A stretch of DNA of 64,000 bases from a virus: IMG/VR virus record IMGVR_UViG_3300044629_000131, positions 20,027-84,026 of that record; one strand, written 5' to 3'. How positions within the stretch are numbered: the first letter of the stretch is position 1; every line of letters starts with the position of its first letter. The translations under genes were made by a program, and so were the position numbers. The notes beneath the pieces are model-generated. The model had not been told where the DNA came from. It saw only the letters and a list, made by a program, of their open reading frames with translations, and made no database searches. Shown here in pieces: positions 57,824 through 64,000 of the stretch.

Positions 57824-60132
57824 CAAACGGACATGGTATCAAAGTTCGCAAGCGCAGCGGGTCTGTGGAACCCCTCAACCTCGATAAGATCCACAAGATG
57901 GTGGAGGAGGCTTGCGAGGGTCTAGGGAGCGGTGTGAGCGCCTCTCAGGTGGAGATGAACTCGGGTCTCCAGTTCTTTGACGGGATCGAGACGAAGGACA
58001 TCCAGGAGATCCTGGTGCGCTCTGCGAGCGACCTTATCAGCCTGGAGAACCCCAACTATCAATTCGTTGCTGCTCGCCTGCTGCTGTTCGGACTTCGCAA
58101 GCAGGTGTTTGGATCTGATTGGGTGAATGGGCATCCTACTGTTCTGGACCATGCTTTTAAGTGTGCCACGAACGGTGTCTATGACAAAGAAGTTCTTGGT
58201 AAATATACTAAGGAAGAGTGGGACAAGATTGACAGCTTTATTGATCATGACCGTGATTTTCTATTCACTTATGCTGGTCTTCGTCAGATCGTTGATAAGT
58301 ACCTAGTACAAGATAGGAGCACAGGTGCGGTTTATGAAACCCCACAATACATGTACATGATGATTGCTGCGACCTTGTTCCAAAACTATACAAAGGATCG
58401 TCTAGAATATGTCAGGAGATACTACAACGCAATCTCAAAGCACAAAATCAACATCCCAACGCCAATCATGGCAGGAGTGCGAACACCACTTAGACAATTT
58501 GCTAGTTGTGTTCTTGTTGATGTTGATGACACCCTCGATAGTATCTTTAGCTCTGATATGGCTATTGGCAGATATGTCTCACAGAGGGCGGGTATCGGCA
58601 TCAACGCAGGTCGCATCCGTGGCATCAACAGTAAAATCAGAGGGGGAGAAGTTACGCATACTGGCGTTATACCGTTTCTCAAAAAGTTTGAAGCGACTGT
58701 CAGATGTTGTACGCAAAATGGCATACGAGGTGGATCCGCGACAGTACATTTCCCAATCTGGCACAGAGAAATAGAAGATATCCTAGTACTAAAGAATAAT
58801 AAAGGAACTGAAGATAACCGTGTTCGTAAGTTAGACTACTCTATTCAAATTAGCAAACTGTTCTATGAACGTTTCATCCAAGACGCAGAAATCTCACTCT
58901 TCTCACCACACGACGTTCCTGGTCTGTATGATGCTTTTGGGACTGATAGATTTGACGATTTGTATGTGGATTACGAACGAGATACAACTGTTCCACGAAA
59001 AACTATTGGAGCTCAAGAACTCATTCTGGACCTCCTGAAGGAGCGAGCAGAGACTGGTCGTGTTTATATCATGAATATTGATCATTGTAACTCTCACTCT
59101 TCCTTCCTTGACAAAGTAAATATGTCAAACCTCTGTCAGGAGATCACACTTCCTACAGACCCTATCCAACATATTGATGGTGAAGGTGAGATTGCCCTGT
59201 GTATTCTTTCTGCTATCAACGTGGGTAAGATACATAAACTGGATGACCTTGAAGAACTTTGTGATCTTGCTGTTCGTGGATTGGAAGAACTGATTGATTA
59301 TCAGCAATATCCAGTAAAGGCAGCAAGACTTTCAACTCTCAATCGTCGTTCTTTGGGTATCGGTTATATCGGTCTAGCACATTATCTCGCAAAGCAAGGA
59401 GAACACTATGATGATCCACGAGCCTGGCAACTCGTCCATGACCTTACTGAAGCTTTCCAGTACTATCTCCTCAAGTCTTCCAACGCAATCGCTAAGGAGA
59501 AGGGCGCCTGTGGATACTTCAATCGAACCAAGTATTCTCAAGGCATCTTGCCAATTGATACCTACAAGCGAGATGTTGATGAACTCTGCGACCCCACGTT
59601 GAAATATGATTGGGAAACTCTACGTTCCGAGATACAAACATTTGGACTACGACATTCAACGTTGTCCGCACAAATGCCATCGGAAAGCAGTTCCGTTGTG
59701 TCAAACGCAACCAACGGAATTGAACCCCCTAGAGATTACTTGTCCGTTAAGAAGTCGAAGAAGGGTCCTCTCAAGCAAGTTGTTCCCCAGTATCAAACTC
59801 TTAAGAACAACTATACGCTTCTTTGGGATATGCCTGACAATACTGGTTATATCAATATTGTTGCTGTTATGCAAAAGTTCTTTGATCAAGCGATATCTGG
59901 AAACTGGTCGTATAATCCAGAAAATTATGCCGATAATGAAGTTCCTGTGTCGGTGATGGCTCAAGACTTCCTCAATACTTACAAGTACGGATGGAAGACA
60001 TCTTACTATCAGAATACATACGATATCAAACAAGACGAACCAATTACTCAAGAACAAAAGAAAAGCATAGAAGATTTACTCAACGATATTTTCAGCACGG
60101 AGGAAGAAGACTGTGACAGTTGTAAGATTTAG
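57820..60132 (+). CDS. nrdA: Ribonucleotide reductase alpha subunit NrdA
   Basis: 770 residues from the ATG at 57820; a TTG at 57808 is less likely. An ATP-cone precedes the barrel (GIKVRKRSGSVEPLNLDKIH). Catalytic Cys residues are visible in FASCVLVDVDDTLDS and EGEIALCILSAINVG, with NLCQEITLPT and the CxxC end DCDSCKI for thioredoxin or glutaredoxin reduction. Class Ia enzyme making deoxynucleotides for phage DNA. Paired with nrdB. Confidence 0.96.
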   Translation: MTNGHGIKVRKRSGSVEPLNLDKIHKMVEEACEGLGSGVSASQVEMNSGLQFFDGIETKDIQEILVRSASDLISLENPNYQFVAARLLLFGLRKQVFGSDWVNGHPTVLDHAFKCATNGVYDKEVLGKYTKEEWDKIDSFIDHDRDFLFTYAGLRQIVDKYLVQDRSTGAVYETPQYMYMMIAATLFQNYTKDRLEYVRRYYNAISKHKINIPTPIMAGVRTPLRQFASCVLVDVDDTLDSIFSSDMAIGRYVSQRAGIGINAGRIRGINSKIRGGEVTHTGVIPFLKKFEATVRCCTQNGIRGGSATVHFPIWHREIEDILVLKNNKGTEDNRVRKLDYSIQISKLFYERFIQDAEISLFSPHDVPGLYDAFGTDRFDDLYVDYERDTTVPRKTIGAQELILDLLKERAETGRVYIMNIDHCNSHSSFLDKVNMSNLCQEITLPTDPIQHIDGEGEIALCILSAINVGKIHKLDDLEELCDLAVRGLEELIDYQQYPVKAARLSTLNRRSLGIGYIGLAHYLAKQGEHYDDPRAWQLVHDLTEAFQYYLLKSSNAIAKEKGACGYFNRTKYSQGILPIDTYKRDVDELCDPTLKYDWETLRSEIQTFGLRHSTLSAQMPSESSSVVSNATNGIEPPRDYLSVKKSKKGPLKQVVPQYQTLKNNYTLLWDMPDNTGYINIVAVMQKFFDQAISGNWSYNPENYADNEVPVSVMAQDFLNTYKYGWKTSYYQNTYDIKQDEPITQEQKKSIEDLLNDIFSTEEEDCDSCKI

Positions 60133-60163
60133 AACTAACGATAATCACATGAACGTAGAAGGA

Positions 60164-61294
60164 ATGACAGTATTCAATACTAACAAAGTAGATAATACTA
60201 AACAAAAAATGTTCTTTGGACCCCCTCTTGGGGTCCAACGTTACGATAAGTTTAAGTATCCTGTGTTTGATAAACTGACACAGCAACAACTTGGATACTT
60301 TTGGAGACCTGAAGAGGTCTCCCTTCAGAAAGATCGTGCTGATTATCAAACTCTAAACGCAGCACAAAAGCACATCTTTACTTCTAATCTGAAGTATCAA
60401 ATCCTTCTCGATAGTGTTCAGGGTCGTGGTCCTGGTATGGCTTTCATGCCATACTGTTCCCTTCCTGAACTAGAAGGTGCTATGAATATCTGGCAGACTA
60501 TGGAGATGGTCCATAGTCGTTCTTATACACATATTATAAAAAATGTGTATGCTGATCCGTCTGAGGTGTTTGATACAATCCTTGAGGATGACAAGATCCT
60601 TCAACGTGCTCGTTCTGTAACTCGTTCATATGATGAATTCCTCCAAGCAGCAACAGAATGGGGAGCAGGAAACCAGTGGCGGCATGAATTGGAAGGAACA
60701 CCAGCAGCAAAAGAAACATTGTATGACCTCAAAAGAAAACTATATCGAGCGGTTGCTAACGTATATATCCTCGAAGGAATTCGGTTCTACGTATCGTTTG
60801 CCTGCTCTTTCGCTTTTGGTGAACTTAAACTCTTGGAAGGAAGTGCCAAAATCATCGGACTTATCGCAAGAGACGAAAGCCAACACATGACAATCACTCA
60901 GAACATTCTAAACAAATGGAAGGAGGGTGATGATCCTGACATGGTGGAAATTGCCAAGGAAGAAGAAGAGAACGTCTATCAGATGTTCCGTGATTGTGTT
61001 GATGAAGAGAAACTCTGGGCAGAATATCTGTTCAAGGATGGATCTATCATCGGTCTAAATGATAAACTACTTGCTAAGTATGTTGAATGGACTGCTAATC
61101 GTCGTCTCAAGTCTATTGGTCTCAAGGCAATCTTTGATACTCCTATTACAAACAATCCTCTGCCATGGACAGAACATTGGTTGTCTTCTAAGGGAATGCA
61201 AGTTGCTCCTCAAGAGACGGAGGTTGAGAGTTATTTAATTGGGAGCATTAAACAAGATGTTAAGAAAGATACTTTCGCTGGTTTTAAACTGTGA
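60164..61294 (+). CDS. nrdB: Ribonucleotide reductase beta subunit NrdB
   Basis: 376 residues from the ATG at 60164 (MTVFNTNKVDNTKQ), which suits the family start; an ATG at 60149 is possible, and a frame opening at 60113 lies inside nrdA. Diiron ligands are in LPELEGAMNIWQTMEMVHSR and the later RDESQHMTITQ, with a central LEGIRFYVSFAC. The radical-generating partner of NrdA. Two perfect hairpins lie in its first 160 bases. Confidence 0.95.
   Translation: MTVFNTNKVDNTKQKMFFGPPLGVQRYDKFKYPVFDKLTQQQLGYFWRPEEVSLQKDRADYQTLNAAQKHIFTSNLKYQILLDSVQGRGPGMAFMPYCSLPELEGAMNIWQTMEMVHSRSYTHIIKNVYADPSEVFDTILEDDKILQRARSVTRSYDEFLQAATEWGAGNQWRHELEGTPAAKETLYDLKRKLYRAVANVYILEGIRFYVSFACSFAFGELKLLEGSAKIIGLIARDESQHMTITQNILNKWKEGDDPDMVEIAKEEEENVYQMFRDCVDEEKLWAEYLFKDGSIIGLNDKLLAKYVEWTANRRLKSIGLKAIFDTPITNNPLPWTEHWLSSKGMQVAPQETEVESYLIGSIKQDVKKDTFAGFKL
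60216..60238 (+). repeat. 9-bp hairpin near the nrdB start
   Basis: TTGGACCCC/GGGGTCCAA with a CTCTT loop, inside the coding region and not followed by a T run. Confidence 0.8.
60303..60322 (+). repeat. 8-bp hairpin in early nrdB
   Basis: GGAGACCT/AGGTCTCC with a GAAG loop, in the coding region. Its right arm plus following bases (GGTCTCCCTT) repeats the right arm of the terminator at 54388. Confidence 0.8.
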
Positions 61295-61413
61295 GAAAAA
61301 GAGAGATAGAAAAACTGGAGAAACTTCTAAAGGAGGGTCCGAAGAGTCTATCTCAAGCGTGGATACTCGCCGCCCTCAAGCGAAAATTCCAGACCCCTGG
61401 TACAACTGAATAG
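61291..61413 (+). CDS. Tiny basic protein
   Basis: 40 residues with a GTG start overlapping the nrdB stop (GTGA). Helical and basic (RKREIEKLEKLLKEGPKSLS, WILAALKRKFQTPGTTE). Coupling and lack of other content support it, but no family is recognised. Its TAG stop overlaps the late motif at 61413. Confidence 0.5.
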   Translation: MRKREIEKLEKLLKEGPKSLSQAWILAALKRKFQTPGTTE

Positions 61414-61420
61414 ATAAATA
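61413..61420 (+). promoter_or_regulatory. Late promoter motif GATAAATA
   Basis: NATAAATA motif overlapping the preceding TAG stop by one base and touching the left arm of the next hairpin, 25 bases before the ATG at 61445. Confidence 0.6.
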
Positions 61421-61441
61421 CCTCCGTGATGGAGGTTTTTT
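61420..61441 (+). terminator. Small terminator hairpin
   Basis: The 6-bp stem ACCTCC/GGAGGT (61420-61425 with 61431-61436) has a GTGAT loop and a T run. Confidence 0.7.
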
Positions 61442-61444
61442 ATT

Positions 61445-61783
61445 ATGAAGGTACAGTCAGCAAAAGCAAAAGGTCGTCGTCTCCAACAGTGGGTCAGAGA
61501 AAAACTGATTGAGATGCTTGAAGTTCATCCAGAAGATATTGAAAGTAGATCTATGGGTGCTGGTGGTGAGGATCTCATCATGGCTCGTGCTGCCAGATCA
61601 AAATTTCCACATAGTATTGAGTGTAAAAATGTGGAGAAGCTAAATATCTGGGATGCCTATGAGCAGGCATCGGCCAACTGCGGTGACTATGAACCTCTCG
61701 TTGTTATTAAAAAGAATGGTAAAAAACCATTGGCAGTTATAGACGCAGAGTATTTCATTAGTTTATTCGGAGACAGAAAATGA
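61445..61783 (+). CDS. Small PD-(D/E)xK-like nuclease
   Basis: 112 residues. SAKAKGRRLQQWVREKLIEM is a basic first helix; SMGAGGEDLIMARAARSKFP supplies a Glu/Asp, and HSIECKNVEKLNIWDAYEQA has the (D/E)xK motif as ECK. This is the arrangement of small phage Holliday-junction or branch nucleases. It overlaps the peptidase gene by ATGA. May help resolve DNA for packaging; an endonuclease of unknown specificity is the safe reading. Confidence 0.7.
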   Translation: MKVQSAKAKGRRLQQWVREKLIEMLEVHPEDIESRSMGAGGEDLIMARAARSKFPHSIECKNVEKLNIWDAYEQASANCGDYEPLVVIKKNGKKPLAVIDAEYFISLFGDRK

Positions 61784-62451
61784 CGTTAGATCTTCATAAC
61801 TTTTTCAAGTATTATGATGATGGTAATTCAAACCATGTGGCAGCAGTTCAGTGGTTAGAAGATAACCTACCAGAACAGTTCATGGATGACGCAGAGACTG
61901 ATTGGATTGGTATTTTTAGAACAAAACCACCCACTCCAGCAGTACTCGATGTTCCATACTTTAACCAAGTAGATAACTACAGAGATGCACATAGAACTTG
62001 TAACAGTTCATCGTGCGCTATGTGTCTTGCTTTCCTCAAGCCAGGCAGTATCAAGGGCGATGATGAATATGTCAAGAAAGTGTTTGCTATTGGTGACACA
62101 ACTGACCATGCCGTACAGACGAAAGTTCTCGCAGGTTATGGTATTAAGTCACACTTTAGCTATAATCTTTCTTTTGCTGACATTGATAAGAGCCTTGATA
62201 GAGGCAAACCCGTTGTTATTGGTATTCTCCACAGGGGTTCTTTATCTGCTCCTACTGGTGGGCACATGTGTGTAGTGATTGGTAAGACACCAGATGGCAA
62301 GGGATATTATGTTAATGATCCATATGGTTCTCTCAACGATAACTATACTGGTCCAGTAACAAATGGTAAGAAGACCATTTACACCAAAGCAGTTCTCAAG
62401 CATCGCTGGTGCCCAGGTGGCAACGATGGTTGGGGTCGTATTTTTGACTGA
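61780..62451 (+). CDS. C39-like peptidase with shared lytic N-domain
   Basis: 223 residues. Residues about 3-47 (LDLHNFFKYYDDGNSNHVAA, VQWLEDNLPEQF) match the N-terminus of the next lysozyme. The rest is a C39-like cysteine peptidase: LDVPYFNQVDNYRDAHRTCN with likely nucleophile C74, GGHMCVVIGK with H162 and YYVNDPYGSL with D180. Such enzymes in phages can cut peptidoglycan cross-bridge peptides. No signal peptide, so export would need a holin. It lies directly before the lysozyme gene. Confidence 0.75.
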   Translation: MTLDLHNFFKYYDDGNSNHVAAVQWLEDNLPEQFMDDAETDWIGIFRTKPPTPAVLDVPYFNQVDNYRDAHRTCNSSSCAMCLAFLKPGSIKGDDEYVKKVFAIGDTTDHAVQTKVLAGYGIKSHFSYNLSFADIDKSLDRGKPVVIGILHRGSLSAPTGGHMCVVIGKTPDGKGYYVNDPYGSLNDNYTGPVTNGKKTIYTKAVLKHRWCPGGNDGWGRIFD

Positions 62452-62469
62452 TAATAAAGGAGAACAACA

Positions 62470-63144
62470 ATGGCAAGAGTAGATTTACACAATTTCTTCA
62501 AATTCTATGATGAGAAGAACCCCAACCATGTGAAAGCAGTTCAGTGGTTGGAAGATAACCTCCCAGTCAAGTTCCTTGAGGACAATGTAGATTGGGCGGA
62601 AATTTACAGAGGAAAAAAGACTAGTGCTGGATCAGCCCCTGCTGCTCCAGCTGCTTCTGCTCCAGTAGCGGGCGGCGATGACATGCCTATGATGGGCATT
62701 AAGTTAATCAAAGAGTTTGAAGGATGCCATCTCAAGGCATATCCAGATCCTCTAACTGGTGGTCTGCCAATCACTATTGGTTGGGGATCTACCCGTAAGA
62801 AGGATGGTTCAGCATTCAAACTTGGTGATCAAATCACTCAACAAGAAGCAGATGATCTGCTAATCAGTCAGTGTAAGAACCAGTTTCTTCCTGCCCTTCG
62901 TAAGATCCCACATTGGAATGAAATGTCAGATGGAAAAAGAGGCGCTCTGCTCAGCTTTGCTTATAATCTCGGCGCTGGTTTCTACGGTGGCGATAACTTT
63001 AATACTATTACTAAACGCCTGAAGAATAAAGAGTGGGACCTAGTGCCCGATGCTCTCTATCTCTACAGAAATCCTGGATCTAATGTAGAAGCAGGACTTG
63101 CTCGTAGAAGAAAAGCAGAAGGTGATGCTTGGAAGAAGGGTTGA
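62470..63144 (+). CDS. GH24 lysozyme (endolysin) with shared N-domain
   Basis: 224 residues with AAAGGAGAA upstream as ribosome site. The N-terminal domain (about 3-49, VDLHNFFKFYDEKNPNHVKA) is the same as in the peptidase before it. An Ala/Pro linker (about 53-68) joins a T4-lysozyme-like GH24 domain: catalytic E84 in IKEFEGCHLKAYPDP, D93 and T102 in LPITIGWGST, then GALLSFAYNLGAG. It hydrolyses the glycan strand of peptidoglycan. Probably the main endolysin. Confidence 0.9.
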   Translation: MARVDLHNFFKFYDEKNPNHVKAVQWLEDNLPVKFLEDNVDWAEIYRGKKTSAGSAPAAPAASAPVAGGDDMPMMGIKLIKEFEGCHLKAYPDPLTGGLPITIGWGSTRKKDGSAFKLGDQITQQEADDLLISQCKNQFLPALRKIPHWNEMSDGKRGALLSFAYNLGAGFYGGDNFNTITKRLKNKEWDLVPDALYLYRNPGSNVEAGLARRRKAEGDAWKKG

Positions 63145-63169
63145 CACCCAGCTAAATAAGTGATATCAT
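63141..63169 (+). promoter_or_regulatory. Strong sigma70 promoter before the last lysozyme
   Basis: TTGACA at 63141-63146 (overlapping the lysozyme stop), a 17-base spacer and TATCAT at 63164-63169. The expected start is near 63176. Confidence 0.65.
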
Positions 63170-63171
63170 GA

Positions 63172-63257
63172 AGACCCACCCCTAAAAAGGTGGGTCTCAC
63201 ATTATGAGAAGGTGATGTGACAATTTGTGCCCAGGAGATTGCCCCTTGAGAAAGGGG
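63172..63257 (+). other. Structured leader with two perfect hairpins
   Basis: The 156-base gap 63145-63300 holds no credible gene. It contains AGACCCACC/GGTGGGTCT (63172-63180 with 63189-63197, no T run) and CCCCTT/AAGGGG (63242-63247 with 63252-63257) closed by a GAGA tetraloop. Confidence 0.7.
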
Positions 63258-63300
63258 AAGTGCGCTTTCTCTATTGGGATGTAGAGTTCAATAACTATTA

Positions 63301-63942
63301 ATGCCAAACACTTTTACACTTGTAGCCCTGCCCCTTTTGGCAACGGTTACAACCACCTCGGCAACACTGCCCGTGTTTCCACCTCCTCCTGTTCAGGGTC
63401 CTCCCCCATTTGCTATTATCAAGGAGTTTGAAACAAAGACAGCGACCAAAGCGGTTGCTCCCGAAAAACCAAAAGAGAAAAGGCTAATTTGTAAGGGGTG
63501 TTCTGACAACGAGAACATTGCTCTCAATTATTTCCAGGACGCTGGAATTAAAGACAGAAACGCCCTTGCTACTATTCTAGGTAATATTAGACAAGAATCT
63601 ACATTCGTGCCTAATATTTGCGAAGGTGGTAGCAGGACCAGTTATCATGGCTGCCGTTTAGGTGGTTATGGTCTGATCCAATGGACATCTGCCGATCGTT
63701 ATCATGGATTGGGTGATTTTGCTAAGAGGTATGGTGGTTCTCCATCAACACTTCCTACGCAACTTCGTTATCTAACGACTGAGGTTCAATGGAAACGAAT
63801 TGAAAACAGGATGAAAACTCCTGGTAAATCTATCAATCGTTACATGGACTATGCGTATAGTTGGATTGGCTGGGGCATTCATGGTGCTCGTACATCATAT
63901 GCCCATGATTATGCTTCCAGACTGATCACGGTAGAAGTTTGA
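63301..63942 (+). CDS. Secreted tail-lysozyme-like protein
   Basis: 213 residues. An N-terminal hydrophobic segment (FTLVALPLLATVTTTSATLP) looks like a signal or membrane anchor, then a Pro-rich spacer with FPPPPVQGPPPF. The catalytic domain from about 65 has ALATILGNIRQESTFVPNIC with likely catalytic Glu, GGYGLIQWTSADRYHGLGDF and WIGWGIHGARTS, as in phage tail lysozymes (Phage_lysozyme2). A third, different muramidase-type enzyme in the same cassette; it may act from the periplasm or on the virion. Confidence 0.8.
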   Translation: MPNTFTLVALPLLATVTTTSATLPVFPPPPVQGPPPFAIIKEFETKTATKAVAPEKPKEKRLICKGCSDNENIALNYFQDAGIKDRNALATILGNIRQESTFVPNICEGGSRTSYHGCRLGGYGLIQWTSADRYHGLGDFAKRYGGSPSTLPTQLRYLTTEVQWKRIENRMKTPGKSINRYMDYAYSWIGWGIHGARTSYAHDYASRLITVEV

Positions 63943-63949
63943 CAAACTG

Positions 63950-63957
63950 AATAAATA
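63950..63957 (+). promoter_or_regulatory. Late promoter motif AATAAATA at the window end
   Basis: NATAAATA motif eight bases after the last stop, pointing out of the window. Confidence 0.5.
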
Positions 63958-64000
63958 GGGGGGTGCTGATCTCTCGGGGGCGGCGCCCCCCCCCCCCCGG

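Noticed and set aside
60113-60163. nrdB start at 60113
   Set aside because: This would put about 17 extra residues, partly inside nrdA, ahead of the family-typical MTVFNTNKVD start.
63172-63197. Terminator after the GH24 lysozyme
   Set aside because: The hairpin is perfect but no T run follows, and it lies just after a good sigma70 promoter, so it is listed as leader structure.
1-64000. tRNA genes, CRISPR arrays, insertion sequences, photosystem genes
   Set aside because: Intergenic gaps are short and show no cloverleaf or direct-repeat arrays, and no psbA, psbD or hli-like protein is encoded here.

Overview
The window is one strand of a T4-like cyanophage genome: a contractile-tailed myovirus of marine Synechococcus or Prochlorococcus. 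Every supported gene is on the + strand, genes are packed with ATGA or TAATG overlaps, and no gene-free stretch exceeds about 160 bases. The T4 core is nearly colinear with other cyanomyoviruses. It carries cyanophage hallmark genes (cobS, speD, mazG, hsp20, nrdA/nrdB, 2OG-Fe(II) oxygenases) and a DUF3110-like gene of cyanobacterial type. No tRNA, CRISPR array, insertion sequence or photosystem gene was found here.

Layout. (1) 1-7.7 kb: the 3' part of a large tail fibre gene, three paralogous fibre-tip-like proteins, a small tail-assembly-like protein and two tandem 2OG-Fe(II) oxygenases. (2) 7.7-26.9 kb: the virion module, in order gp13, gp14, gp15, gp16, a large structural protein, an endonuclease VII-type HNH protein, a Staphylococcus-nuclease-like protein, gp17 terminase, gp18 sheath, gp19 tube, gp20 portal, a gp67/68-like core protein, gp21 protease, gp22 scaffold, gp23 capsid and gp3. 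Two nests of tiny, often membrane-spanning ORFs interrupt it. (3) 26.9-49.3 kb: recombination, replication and expression genes: uvsY, uvsW, gp55 late sigma factor, gp47/gp46, a metalloprotease-VWA protein with CobS, gp45 clamp, speD, gp44, a RimK-like ATP-grasp ligase, a DNA adenine methylase, gp62, regA, hsp20, three Sm-like genes, gp43 polymerase, uvsX, gp41 and mazG. (4) 49.3-56.8 kb: accessory genes, including an unknown 499-residue protein with nuclease-like motifs, a ligase-like nucleotidyltransferase next to an NMN-adenylyltransferase-like protein, and an Ig-like virion protein. (5) 56.8-64 kb: gp61 primase, nrdA, nrdB, a small nuclease and three different peptidoglycan-active enzymes in a row.

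Regulation. T4-type late promoter motifs (NATAAATA) occur at junctions of virion, accessory and lysis genes, and I saw none at junctions across the replication block. Many overlap the stop codon of the preceding gene. At five places a late-promoter-like motif lies in or just before a hairpin, so that late initiation would begin after its left arm. The clearest case, at 13464-13510, has the ribosome-binding site of an endonuclease VII-type gene in the stem, which matches the known T4 hairpin-gated late genes. Host-type sigma70 promoters are visible before gp55 and before the last lysozyme gene.

The most unusual content: the hairpin/late-promoter composites, a beta-domain shared by the sheath protein and an Ig-like virion protein, an N-terminal domain shared by two unrelated lytic enzymes, the ligase-like/NMNAT-like gene pair, the RimK-like gene inside the clamp-loader operon, and four Sm-like paralogs.
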